Translations under genes and position numbers: made by a program
DNA from: Apoda limacodes
Lineage: Eukaryota; Arthropoda; Insecta; Lepidoptera; Limacodidae
Assembly: GCA_946406115.1 (NCBI GenBank)
Contig: OX291545.1
Location: forward strand, 9,314,001 to 9,378,000
Reading direction: 5' to 3'
DNA length: 64,000 nucleotides
Part shown: one piece after another, positions 20,359-29,949 of the stretch
Layout: every line of letters starts with the position of its first letter
Position numbering within the stretch: position 1 is the stretch's first letter
Notes under the pieces: generated by a model
Databases searched by the model: none
What the model saw: only the letters and a program-made list of their open reading frames with translations
Told to the model about the DNA's origin: nothing

Positions 20359-20368
20359 TTGTCAACAA
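18518..20368 (-). CDS. LINE reverse transcriptase (ORF2 C-terminal part), 5'-truncated but open
   Basis: An open frame of 616 codons ending in TGA at 18518. Reverse transcriptase for target-primed integration. Motifs in order: SSGPDGIP (about 111), NYRPIAITSL (169), QYGFRHGRST (205), SLDIAKAFDRVW (239-250, first catalytic Asp), GVPQGSVLSPTLF (297), CYADD (324-328, the catalytic pair), then EYCCHLWAGAP and FYRLYNG in the C-terminal thumb. No apurinic-type endonuclease domain, no zinc knuckle and no natural start: the first codons (TTG TTG ACA AGC) come from the MITE it landed in, and there is no ATG at the head. It most resembles the jockey/CR1 groups; the exact clade is not certain. It should not make a working element by itself. 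Confidence 0.88.
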   Translation of the reverse strand: MLTSFQFIGKIGGRLASYPSGSRAFWSLAKAAEGNFCQSSLPPLRKTDGDLAHSAKEKADLLGSLFASNSNMNDEGAVPPTIPWCGKTMPKISITQREVRRALLSLDVHKSSGPDGIPAVVLKQCAPELCPVLTRLFALSYHTRQFPSSWKTANVHPVPKKGDRSDPSNYRPIAITSLLSKVMERVINTQLLRYLEVHDLVSDRQYGFRHGRSTGDLLVYLTHRWALAIESQGEALACSLDIAKAFDRVWHRGLLSKLPSYGVPEGLCKWVASFLSGRRIRTVVDGSCSDSMDINAGVPQGSVLSPTLFLLHINDMLDINNIHCYADDSTGDAFYTGRANIPRSVVEENRGELVSQIETTLSQVSDWGRVNLVRFNPTKTQVCAFTAKKTPFTVVPQFQNTPLSISKSIGILGVDISSDVQFRDHLQDKVKLASKKLGVLNRAKQYFTSGQRLLLYKSQVRPHMEYCCHLWAGAPGYQLGPFDSVQRRAVRIVDDSKLTCGIEPLSLRRDFASLCVFYRLYNGLCSEELFEMMPTATFYHRTARHRQGIHSHTLEPKWSRTVRFQRNFLTRTLKLWNELPAKDYSMEFFKKEVIRFLKGRQRASDTPGVASVHRLR

Positions 20369-20387
20369 AGTGCCCCGTTCATAAAAT

Positions 20388-20480
20388 TTAAATAGCTATT
20401 GAATTTACGCTTTATTTTCTAGGTATATGTATACGTACATAAACATGCACGTTGCCTTGGTTGTTTGTATTTTTCCTCTT
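20388..20480 (-). repeat. Host repeat of M1, reversed copy
   Basis: GCTTTATTTTCTAGGTATATG, TGCACGTTGCCTTGG and TTGTTTGTA are the complement of the sequence flanking the first MITE (3510-3575) and the copy at 20938-21120. Confidence 0.5.
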
Positions 20481-20937
20481 TAAAGGCATACTACATTCGT
20501 GTCTGTGAAACCATGGAAATACACATACAAAAATTTCAACCCGATCGGTGCAGCCGTTTAGAAGTTTTTAGAAGTTTGTGCAAAAGATAAGTACGGAAGG
20601 ATAATTCTTACTACCCGTTGTCCTATTACCCGGTTTCCCGTAGGAATGAAGCATTTTCCCGCGGTAATAAGAAGCCTATGTTCATCAGGGATATTGTCGG
20701 CTTCTAATGGTAAAAGAATTTTTCAAATCGGTCCAGTAGTTTCGGAGCCTATTCAATACAAAACAAGAAACAAACAATCAAATCTTTCCTCTTTATAATA
20801 TTAGTATAGATTAACTACTCATTTCAATGTAAGCTGTCATAATAACAGGCTTAGTGCTGGGACGATGTAGATAATATACAGATACATAGAAAAAAGTTGC
20901 TATTATTTTATCTGTACCTGTTTCTCCATTCCGCTTT

Positions 20938-21120
20938 CGTCGTGGGCACAAAAACTCCAAAGATTCAACGCAGTAGGACGAATACAAACAACCAAGGCAA
21001 CATGCATGTTTATGTACCTATACATATACCTAGATAATAAAGCGTAAAGCCAATATTAAAATTTAAGAATCAATTTTTCGATTGATATTATCTGCAAAAT
21101 CGATAGTTACTTAACGATTA
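20938..21120 (+). repeat. Host repeat of M1 without the MITE (related empty site)
   Basis: GTGGGCACAAAAACTCC, then AGATTCAACGCAGTAGGACG, ACAAACAACCAAGGCAACATG, AGATAATAAAGCGTAAAGCC. It matches the two flanks of the 3185-3454 MITE joined directly (3170-3184 and 3456-3640). This supports the MITE borders. Confidence 0.6.
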
Positions 21121-21300
21121 TGAAGACGTCCAAATCCTGAGTCAATAACATAATAAAAGATAGGGAACGATTATGAAAACGCCAAATCTTGGTTCAAAGC
21201 CAAAAAACAAAAATTATTAAAAATTTAAAAAAATCCTCAACGCAGAAATGAAATAATACGTAACGTATCGTTAACCCATCAAATTCGATTGAGTTATCCA

Positions 21301-21400
21301 TACTATCTATACTAATGTTATAAATGCGAAAGTAACTCTGTCTGTCTGTCTGTTACGATTAAGATGAAATTTGGCATATAGATAAGGTGCGTTTGTTCTT
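21301..21400 (+). repeat. Lep1/Helitron-like repeat start
   Basis: TACTATCTATACTAATGTTA, TAAATGCGAAAGTAACT, CTGT repeats, then AGATGAAATTTGGCATATAG: the same type as 11133. Confidence 0.55.
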
Positions 21401-21719
21401 TGCTTCAATGTGTTTAATGTCATAATCCTACCAAGTTAAAAAGACATAAATTCTGTATAACACAGTACAAATCGTGGGTTATTCTCTTTGGTAGGATTAC
21501 CGCACTATGTACATTATGTCGGTCAACAAAACGCCACAATGGTACGGTGACATTCGAGACATTCCAATTATAAAGAGTATTGAAGTTGATTTTTTTTTTA
21601 AGTATAAATGATTGAATTAGAAATGATTTGAATAAAATTGGATTAAGTTTTCAAACGTGTGTCAAAATAAAATGTAATTAAAATCAAAAGCACTAAGGAT
21701 TATTGATATCAACTTCGAA

Positions 21720-22070
21720 GCAAATAACCGCCAAATAACTTTCTACCCCTTTTTAACCCCGTTAGGGGATGAATTTCAATAAAATACGAATCACGTCTTC
21801 CATCAATTCTGTTAAAAAAGGTTAATGCCAAATTTGAAGTAGATTGGACCAAGGAATCACGTTGTCCCAAACAAACTTTGCCTCCCCTTTTCACCCCCTT
21901 GGAGTTAGAATTCCGGAAAATCCTTCCTTATCGGATGCCTACGTCATACAAAGAACACACCCTCCAAGTTGCAGGTCTCTACGATCAGCGGTTTAGGCTG
22001 TGCGTTGATCCATCAGTCATTCAGGACAAAGCCTTTTATATGTATAGATTACTCAATCGAATTTGATGGC
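21720..22070 (+). repeat. Diffuse dispersed repeat (non-coding)
   Basis: Contains CCCCGTTAGGGGATGAATTT, GGTCTCTACGATCAGCGGTT and GCTGTGCGTTGATCC, phrases typical of lepidopteran dispersed repeats. The open frames on both strands here are incidental. Confidence 0.4.
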
Positions 22071-22625
22071 TCAACGATACGTATTATTTTTGACTTTTTA
22101 AAAATGTGCTTTTCATTTTTGAGTTGGGGATTTTTTAAATTTTTTATTTGATTTTTATTTCAAAATTACAGAACTTATTTACAGAAGAAGTTATGATAGA
22201 TTAGTATAGTTATATCTATGATACGCTGCTGGGCTTATGTTATTGTACAGCCACCATCGTATTGTAAATAGAATTTAATACTGATAAAAAAACGAATACG
22301 AACACGGCTGGATATCGTGGCTATCAGAATCTTGCATAGATAAGTAGCATTCATGGGTGTTTTAAATTTAAGTCACACATATTTTTTAAAGTAAAGGGTT
22401 AGGGTATTTATACCCATTATGCGTCTAAGACCCCTACCGCAGCTAACAAAAGAGCTGACAGCTTTGAAACGACTAAACGGATTTTGATGAAACATGTCTA
22501 AGGACCACCGCTAGAAAACCTGCTAATAATAAAAACGCATCCATATCGGTTAACCCGTTTAAGAGCTGCGGTGCCTCAGACATAGTGGTCGAACTTTTAA
22601 CACCCCTCTTTTTCCGTCGGGGGTT

Positions 22626-22964
22626 AAGAGGATACGATTCGCAGCGCCTCGCATTGTGTTTCATACAAACGAATTTTCTATTTGTTTTGCACATTTACTG
22701 ATCGAATACTGTGAAATTTTGCAGGCATGATCTCAAGCCGATAGATATTCCGTGGTTTTCCAAAATTTTAAAAAAAGTTTTAATTAACTTTTAATCTTAT
22801 TTGTGATCATTTGTATGAAAAACTAGAATCCTGTGTAGCTTTTCGACCTTATAATTTAATTGAAAACTGGCACACTGCAGACATAGATATTTAATATCGC
22901 AAAAATAAGTGGAAAATTCGTTTGTATGAACCACGCCGTGAGGCGCCGCGAATCGTAGTCTCTT
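22626..22964. mobile_element. MITE family M2, copy 1 (palindromic ends about 55 bp)
   Basis: Left end AAGAGGATACGATTCGCAGC...TTTCATACAAACGAATTTTC; right end is its complement, GAAAATTCGTTTGTATGAAC...GCGAATCGTAGTCTCTT, imperfect. A related element lies at 50102-50393. No coding. Target duplication not clear. Confidence 0.6.
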
Positions 22965-23435
22965 AAAAATAAAAATAAAGGCACTTGAAGTTCAACGCGT
23001 CAGGGGCGGTTTGCATCGCCCCTCCCGGAATTCTTGGCCTACCTTTTTACCGTACGCTACTGAGTACATACAGCGTATTCCTACTGTTTTACACAGGCTT
23101 TTTATTAACACCTACTATATTTATGTAACTGTATCTGATGATTTGTTTTTCTAGCTAATAGGTAGGTAACACAGTTAAATAAATAGCATACATCGATTTT
23201 TATCTCCTTAAGACTGCACTAATGTGCAGTTTTATGTGGATTTGCGTCAATTGAAGATAACACTTGCAAGGAAGTTGGTGGTGTGACGTGGGTATGTGAC
23301 ACCGATCAGAAGACCTTGCCCTGAGGGTCATGAGCTCGTCACTTTTGTGGATAATTACGTATTCATATTTTTTGTGTTTCATATTAATGTTTTTAATACT
23401 GAACCTGTTTATAGGTAATAGTACTTCAAGTAGTA

Positions 23436-23565
23436 TGGCCATTGTCTGCCGCTCTCTAGTGTCGACCTCACCTCCCCTCTATAACGATCCTGTTACCGCT
23501 TTTGTATACATTACGCACACATTTGCGCGTATATACAGGTTTTTATTTGTAGTGTTATTATTTAA
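23436..23565 (+). repeat. Dispersed repeat E, copy 3 (best preserved)
   Basis: GTATGGCCATTGTCTGCCG, CTCTCTAGTGTCGACCTC, ACGATCCTGTTACCGC, TTTATTTGTAGTGTTATT. See 6070 and 13010. Confidence 0.55.
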
Positions 23566-23794
23566 CTAAAGCTATCTAAGTGTCCAAGGTGCGCTTATAC
23601 CACTGTTCTTCTACCGCAAACTTAATTTTACAGCAATAGGTTTTCTTAATTCGTTCATATGCAAAGCTCCATTTATTAATCAATCGATAGCCTATGAAGA
23701 CTTGACGACACAGACGATTAATTTGACTTCAATAGCTGGACGGTGTAACAAAACTCATTTCAATGACTCCACATGATTCAGTGACCATAACAAG

Positions 23795-23866
23795 GGCACA
23801 GAGGCCTCAGAGACCTCTCCTTGGAAGAGGAGATTTTGGCCATAGACCACCGCGCTGGCTCAACGT
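23795..23866 (-). repeat. SINE tail fragment
   Basis: GAGGAGATTTTGGCCATAGA, CCACCGCGCTGGCTC resembles the complement of the SINE 3' part. Confidence 0.45.
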
Positions 23867-24039
23867 GAATTGGCGGACGTTTGTCGAGCTAGTGGCCAGT
23901 CGACTGTCAGAGGTTTCATGCCGCCCACAAAGCGTCTGACTTGGTTTACCGATTATCCTAGTAGTAATGACATCAACCAGGACCGACGGTTTAATATGCG
24001 CTCCGAAGGATGGTGGAGCTCAGAAAAATGTGCCACTAG

Positions 24040-24110
24040 GAAGTCACCCATCCGAGTACTGACCGCACCCAACGTTGGTTAACTTTGTTTATCGTTTCCG
24101 ATAGACGTAT
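24040..24110 (-). repeat. 5S rRNA-like fragment
   Basis: On the minus strand, AAGTTAACCAACGTTGGGTG, CGGTCAGTACTCGGATGGG and TGACTT follow eukaryotic 5S rRNA from the internal control region toward the 3' stem, with several changes. Only the inner part is there, so it is not a functional gene. It may be a 5S pseudogene or a 5S-derived SINE. Confidence 0.55.
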
Positions 24111-24167
24111 GCGAGTGGGCCACGAGTTTTAAATTCTTTTTATCAACCAATAATGTTACTACGAATC

Positions 24168-24352
24168 ACTTATTTTTAGGGTTCCGTACCCAAACGGTAA
24201 TTAGCGGAACCCTATTACTAAGACTCCGCTGTCCATCCGTCCGTCGGCCCGTCCGTCCGTCTGTCACCAGGTTGTATCTCATGACTCATGAGATACGGAC
24301 GTATAATGGTACGGAACCCTTCGTGCGCGAGTCCGACTCGCACTTGGCCGAT
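24168..24352 (-). repeat. Repeat G, internally deleted copy
   Basis: Both ends are present: AGGGTTCCGTACCCAAACGG at one side, and TACGGAACCCTTCGTGCGCG then GTCCGACTCGCACTTGGCCG at the other. About 185 bp instead of about 450; the middle keeps only the CCGT-rich and TGAGATAC parts. Confidence 0.65.
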
Positions 24353-24399
24353 ATTCTTTTGGGATTAATGACGGCACACTGACTGATGTTTATGTGTCA

Positions 24400-27100
24400 C
24401 AGAGGTCAAGTCTGCCATTTTCGCTTATTGCGTTGGATAATTAGTTGTTTCTTCATTGTTTTCCGTCTCTAAACACTTAAAGTTCCTATGTATTTTTTAC
24501 ATAGAGTTCACAGTTCAAGTAAAAAGGTAACGTATTTACACCTAATAGCATAACTAAATAAAATTTTAGCTTTATAAAATTCTGTTTTCCGATTTTATGT
24601 TCTTCAATTTTTAACATATTTTTGTGACAGAAAATTAACACATCACCGATTTCAGCTTGACGCTTACAATTAATGACAAATGAGTAGGTATGCGCTTAGG
24701 GGGACTCTTAAACAATCCAGGTAGGTAGGTATTTATTGCAGAAAACCTAAAAAAAATTACTCTCAGTAATTATAGTTATAATGTTGATGCTTTTTAGGGT
24801 GCCGTAGCCGAATGGCAAAACCTAACCTTTTTTTAGTCGCATAAAAGTCGTTGCGATTTATTTTTTAATGTGAATTATATATGATATTTCTTTATAGATT
24901 TTCATGCGCCTTTCATTAGATTAAGTTAATTAGAATAATAAATTATAAAGTAATTATGATTATAACCTCACTTTTAATAGGTTTTCAAAACAAGTGATTT
25001 TGGTTATTTAAATTTTTTTATATTGTTTAATTACATCAGTTACAAGTACCACAGTTGTAGTTAGGTGTCAATACCATAATGTCGTATCCAAACTTTCAAA
25101 ATTTTAAAGACTCCATTTTGAAGACATGGTTTGCATCTTTCAGTTGTAATCCTCACTTATTTACGCCTCATTTAGCACCATGAGGTTTAAAATAAAATCC
25201 ATAGGCTACGGTGACCGCTTACCATCAGGCGGACCGTTAGCTTGTTTGCCACCTTAGTAGTATAAAAAAAAGATCACCTATTTGCATACTGTGAATGCAA
25301 TTGAGTGAATGTTATAGCCAAAAGTATTTTTTACAACTAAAAGATCCTTAGTAGTTCAAAATAAGTCATAATCGCTTATTTTGGTTCTTTAAGTTGACCT
25401 TTTGAAACTTATTTATGCGTTAGGGCGACTTATCAGTGCACAGTAGAACTTAGACTTACAGCAACTATAGGTTTTAAAAGAGCCGGAACATAACACAGTT
25501 TAGCACTACAGGTGGCAGGAAAATCCTTTAAACCACCTGTTTGAAACTTTAAGTGCCATATTGGTCTTTAATCTAACTTATTTCTAAAAGTTGCATATCA
25601 GTGATTTTAAAACCTTATTTGCTACCACTGGTGCTACATTAGTGGCAAATATAGCTTATTTACAGTTAATGGTAGCAATTTCGACTGTATGCCACCACAA
25701 GACATATAGGGGAAGCTAAATACATACATATGCAACTGCGAGTCAATTTAAGTACTCATTTGCATCTTCGAGACCACCTTACAACTGAAAGATTTTGACA
25801 CTGATATACTACCTATTTAGAACTAAAAGCCGTAAGATAAGCTGTAAAAATCACTAATGTGCTAGTTGGGCAGTGGCTGTAGCTGTACACACACCCACAT
25901 CATAATTTGGGACAGTGGGGAACAACCTCTTTTCACTAACTACCGAAGCACCACTTTAGTCCTGCATGGCAGGTGGTGACACCACTGGTAAGCCCATCGC
26001 CGCTGCGCTGGACCACGTAAATACAAAGGCGGATGCAACACATACATCCATAGTCTATACTACATTATGTTGCGATTGGCTTAAAGCAGAAAAAGTTCAT
26101 CAGAACCCAGCTGCAACACAGCGGTTTGTAGTGTTGCCGCATTTGTTTGTAGGTATAAGGCATCCACAGTCTCTGTTTCATTTTGTCGCTAATCACTTGA
26201 AGCATTATTAGTTAGTCCGAACCCTGCTGAAACGAAATGCAGTAAAATTTCAGTTTTTTTTTTAAATAAGCTCAAAGTATCATGAATGTAATGAGTTAAT
26301 TTTTTTTTTCACCTGATTAGCTCGAAACAGATAGTTTTGCTGTCCAAATTCAGAGAGCAACATCGAAATTTGCTCACTAGTGAGGCAAAGTAATTCACTG
26401 TTCGAACATTGACTTTTGGAATTAACCCGATGATGAAAAAAAAACAATACAATGACTGGTCGAATTTCGGGACAAATTCTAAACCTTGTTCATTTTAATT
26501 AAGAATATAACTATTAAGTGAGTTTTTATAAATTATTAGTATTATTAAAAGTTTATACAGCTAACTTAAAAAATATCATACGTTGTTTTGATAGCAATGG
26601 CAGAGGTTGTACAATTCCGAACGCAACCTCAATAAAAAAAAAAATCAAAGTATATATTTTTCTCGCTGGTAGAGGTGAAAAGTTGTATGATGGATGCGTG
26701 AGCAAATTTTTTCGGTCTCGTGCCTTTAAATCCCTCGCTATGCTCAGTATTCTATATTTAAAGTTCTGGCCTACTTCGCTAGCTCAGGAGTTAAAGTCTA
26801 CCAAAAAGCCAGCACTTCTACTAAAAAACGCTTTTACTCACTTGTATAACAAATAACTATTTTAGCATTTGGACGGTTTAGTTCAATATTTTCGCTAATA
26901 TAATGGTCCCTTTTCTTTCTTCTTTACTCCAGATTTAAAAGCCCAAGGCCGAAATGTATCGATATCTTGATTCAGATACTTATGATTATATCCAATGACC
27001 TTCTAATTAGGAGGTCATAACCTATATCAGAAAAAATACAACGTCGCCGACGTTTTTGGTATGGGATGCATCCGTACTTGTATGTACGAAGGTAAATGGT
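24400..27100. other. AT-rich intergenic stretch
   Basis: Besides the LINE tail (25199-25270) and a repeat P piece (TAGTCCTGCATGGCAGGTGG near 25957) no gene is visible. Open frames at 25966-26211 and 26518-26856 lack coding signature; a hairpin (GACCTTCTAATTAGGAGGTC) lies near 26998. Confidence 0.5.
25199..25270 (+). repeat. LINE 3'-tail (family L)
   Basis: CCATAGGCTACGGTGACCG, CTTACCATCAGGCGG, GCTTGTTTGCCACCTTAGTA and an A8 tail: only the last 70 bp of the LINE. Confidence 0.7.
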
Positions 27101-27550
27101 GGACCTATTAGTCATAAGTCTTATGAAAAAAAGCTGCACTTTGTGATGGAAGCAAGCCGCTTTGCACAGTGATAGTTGAGACCAAAATAAAAAAATAAAA
27201 AAAAATAGGCGTTTTTGCCGGCAGCGCCCAAAATTTCACCCCTTACGAGTAGAGATGGAGTAGACAAGCCTGGCGGATGAACGGATTTTAACGATTAATA
27301 TGTCAATAGGTAGATAATTACTAATTCTACAAAGAAAAAATAAAATAAAAATAAAATATATTAAACAATTGTCGAAAATCCCGATTTCTTGAATATTTTT
27401 TTTCAAAATTTCCGGTTTTTACTTAATTGTATAAAAAAAATGTATTAATAGGGTATTTGTGAAAGCCGTAACGCGCAGTGGACTTATCATGACCTAAGGA
27501 ATTATAAATTTTGTGATCTGCCACGTAGCGGCGTTTGTTACCATTCCCCG

Positions 27551-27799
27551 TCAATAACCACAACTCCTTCTAAATCGGTTTGTATGCCACACAAGTCGGC
27601 CATCAGCTTCTTCCATGTGCAATGCTATTGTTTTATGGGCAATGGCAGTACAAGAAACGTCCGAAGCAGATACTTTGTTACCAAAATTTGTTACCACTAT
27701 AGTACCAGAAAAGCAATTCAGGAGTTCATGACCGAGAAATTCAAAAAACTCTGATTTATTCTGGTCATTTCTCAGAAATTCTGACCAATTACGTGGCAA
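27551..27799 (-). pseudogene. Transposon-associated protein remnant
   Basis: 82 codons: PRNWSEFLRNDQNKSEFFEF, LGHELLNCF, VVTNFGNKVSASD, then HMEEADGRLVWH before the frame is lost. The order W..FL..D.NK.E.F.FL followed by EEAD.R recalls a protein family widespread in invertebrate repeats whose C-terminal part looks like a PIN/XPG-type nuclease. This is a recollection, not tested. It probably belongs to the outer long-arm element. Confidence 0.4.
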
Positions 27800-28369
27800 A
27801 GAGCCATTGCGAGTACTTGGCGTCGAATTTCTGTACCTCTACCTTCCCTTTCTTGTGTTTTGAGACTATTAGGTATACAGATCCCATACTAGGTCTATCC
27901 TCTTGCAGTTAAAAGTTTAGGAATCAACCGCATGTATAACATACATTTTGACCTGCAATATTATCATTATATTGTCGTATTCATTGCGATATTTTTTCTT
28001 TCAGTACTAACGATGCCTTTGAAATGGAAACTGAAGAAGGCGATTAGTTCTTCATTATTAAAAATGTATAAAAAATGTATTTTTTTAGTTAATATTAATA
28101 TTAAGTAAACATTACTACTTAATACAAGTTTTACAAGTAGGGGAGACCGGGGCAAGATGAAGTTCGGGGCAGCACGGGAAGTAAGCTTGTGTGCGTGAAT
28201 TGTTATTGTGTTCTGAGCGGCAACAGCGCCATTTGCACGAACTTCACTCTCCGCCAGTGCGTCCATGCAGAGCGGACAGGTTAGAACTCGTTTTTGCGTT
28301 GCAGAGAGAAAAAAGTGATATTGCAAGTTTTTTTACGCGAAATTTGATTCGAAAACTGATGTACAGACA

Positions 28370-28633
28370 TGTAAGTACCTGTGTTAATGTATTATTTCTA
28401 TCCCGAGCTTATTATAGGAGTCCAAAACATTAAATTTAAACCAGATTTTTTCATCTTTTTTAACTACGTGTGGATCGGGGCAAGATGATCGGGGCATAAT
28501 GGGATACTATCCCGTTTTGCCCCGCCCTTGTGATTAAAATAACATTTTCTATGTAGGTACCTACTGATAATATTTTTAAATTCTACTTAAATCAGGATCA
28601 AAAGTATTTACCTATTTATTTATTTGTCTACAG
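28370..28633 (+). other. Candidate 5'-UTR intron of the pogo-like gene
   Basis: GTAAGT at 28370 and TATTTGTCTACAG ending at 28633, six bases before the ATG. Consensus sites only; no transcript data. Confidence 0.45.
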
Positions 28634-28638
28634 ATAAA

Positions 28639-28896
28639 ATGGTTCGCAACTATAAACGAAAAACAGATCGTGGCAAATGGAACGAAGAAGACATGAGAAG
28701 AGCAGTAAATGCTGTTCTTACTGTGGATGTGGAGGATGATGACTGTGCTTGCATCTATTGTGGGTACTTATACTCAGATTCAACGGAAGGTTGGGTCATC
28801 TGCGGCGCATGCCACGGTTGGGCGCATAATTCATGTGCCGGAGTAGATGAGGAAGACGAAGAGGCACACATTTGTGAACGCTGTCTACCCGATTAA
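28639..28896 (+). CDS. Mini-protein of the pogo-like element: HTH-type N-terminus joined to a PHD finger
   Basis: 85 residues. The start MVRNYKRKTDRGKWNEEDM is typical of the pipsqueak-like helix-turn-helix that opens pogo/Jerky/CENP-B-type transposases. After an acidic link (DVEDDD) comes a C4HC3 zinc finger: CIYCGY, CGACHGWAHNSC, CERC near the end, as in the PHD fingers that end some insect pogo transposases. The roughly 300-residue DDE core is missing. ATG 28639 follows CTACAG (acceptor) at 28628-28633; a donor, ACAT|GTAAGT, lies at 28370, so a 5'-UTR intron of 264 bp is likely. The frame is intact. It could bind DNA or chromatin as a dominant-negative-like relic, but this is speculation. 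Confidence 0.7.
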   Translation: MVRNYKRKTDRGKWNEEDMRRAVNAVLTVDVEDDDCACIYCGYLYSDSTEGWVICGACHGWAHNSCAGVDEEDEEAHICERCLPD

Positions 28897-29949
28897 AAAG
28901 CGTACTCGTTTTGCCCCACAGCGTTTCCCATCTTACCCCAGTTATGGGGCAAAACGGGAAATTTGCCGAGTTAATTGTTTTATTATTTGCCAAAAAAAGT
29001 TCTGTGATTTTGCATGCTACAACGTTTAATTATAAGAGAGAAATGTATAATGGTTATTTCTTTTGTTAAAGAATGTTATTAAAGAGTTTAATTTTCATTG
29101 TATAACTAGTTTTGTCTTAGCTATCTCATCTTGCCCCAGTCTCCCCTACACGTTTTAAAGTAAGTAAACAAAAAATCTATATCCAAAATGATTTTAAAAT
29201 ACATTAATTTAAAATAAAAAAAATAATCAGTTCAGACATTCGTTAACTAAAATGGACATATTTTTCTACTATGTTTCCAAAAGAACTATTTTATTTTAAT
29301 TTATTTTTATGATATTATTTTTCATATATATATTATATATGATAAAAAATATATATTATATTAAACATAAAATAACGTTTGGGTATGAAAATCCGTGTAG
29401 CCGTTTATTGTATATGTTTTTTTTTGGCAGAACGGCGCGCTCGGAAGCAAGAGAATATTTCCACCACCACCACCCGCGAGCACGGAATCTTAAATATTTT
29501 CATAACTATTTAAGATATTGACATGCAGTTTTTTTTATCAAATGCGTTATTAACATCGTAATAATGTGAGTTATAAAAAAATAGCCTATTCATACATTTT
29601 TTTTATGCAATAAAGTAAAAAAAAATTTGAAAAAAAAATCAAAAAATCGGGATTTTCGACAATTGTTTAATATTTGTTAGCTTTATTTTATTTTTTTCTT
29701 TGTAGAATAAGTGATTATCTATCTATTGACATATTAATCATTAAAATCCGTTCATCGATCAGAAGTAGAATTTTTTAAAGTTTTATTTTGGGAAGTGGCG
29801 CTATCTTTACTCTTAAGGGCTGAAACTTCGGGCGCTGCCGGCAAAAACGCTTATTTTGGTCTCTACTATCACTGTGCAAAGCGGCTTGCTTCCATCACAA
29901 AGTACAGCTTTTACCCCAAAAATCGCCATAACACCTATGACTATATTGA

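Larger units (their letters stand above)
18300..20381. mobile_element. MITE family M1, second copy, split by a LINE insertion
   Basis: 18300-18434 (TGCAGCCAATGCGTTGAATT, GTGCGCATAGACTGC, CGCATTCAATGCG) is the complement of the 3185-3310 MITE sequence. The end, CTTGTCAACAAAGTGCCCC, resumes at 20359-20376, after the LINE. AAGCTT occurs on both sides of the LINE and is the likely target duplication. The other end of the MITE is not recognisable beyond 18300. Confidence 0.6.
28140..29146 (+). mobile_element. Pogo-like DNA transposon, internally deleted, flanked by TA
   Basis: Terminal inverted repeats of about 21 bp: left GGGGAGACCGGGGCAAGATG, right the complement GGGGAGACTGGGGCAAGATG. TA lies on both sides (28138-28139, 29147-29148), the Tc1/mariner/pogo target. 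Repeated GGGGCAAGATGA and GGGGCAAAACGGG motifs near 28470, 28515, 28910 and 28950 may be transposase-binding sites. The encoded protein has no DDE catalytic domain, so it is non-autonomous. Confidence 0.75.
27108..29949. mobile_element. DNA-transposon-like element with long inverted arms, about 2.8 kb, containing a nested element
   Basis: The left arm (about 27108-27388) and right arm (about 29641-29949) are inverted copies. Both hold TTTGTGATGGAAGCAAGCCG, GCGTTTTTGCCGGCAGCGCC, GGATTTTAA(C/T)GATTAATATG and AACAATTGTCGAAAATCCCG. Arms of about 280-310 bp are long for an insect DNA transposon. The inside has a broken minus-strand ORF (27551-27799) and a pogo-like element (28140-29146). Outer borders are approximate, as the arms fade; no target duplication was fixed. 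Confidence 0.65.
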
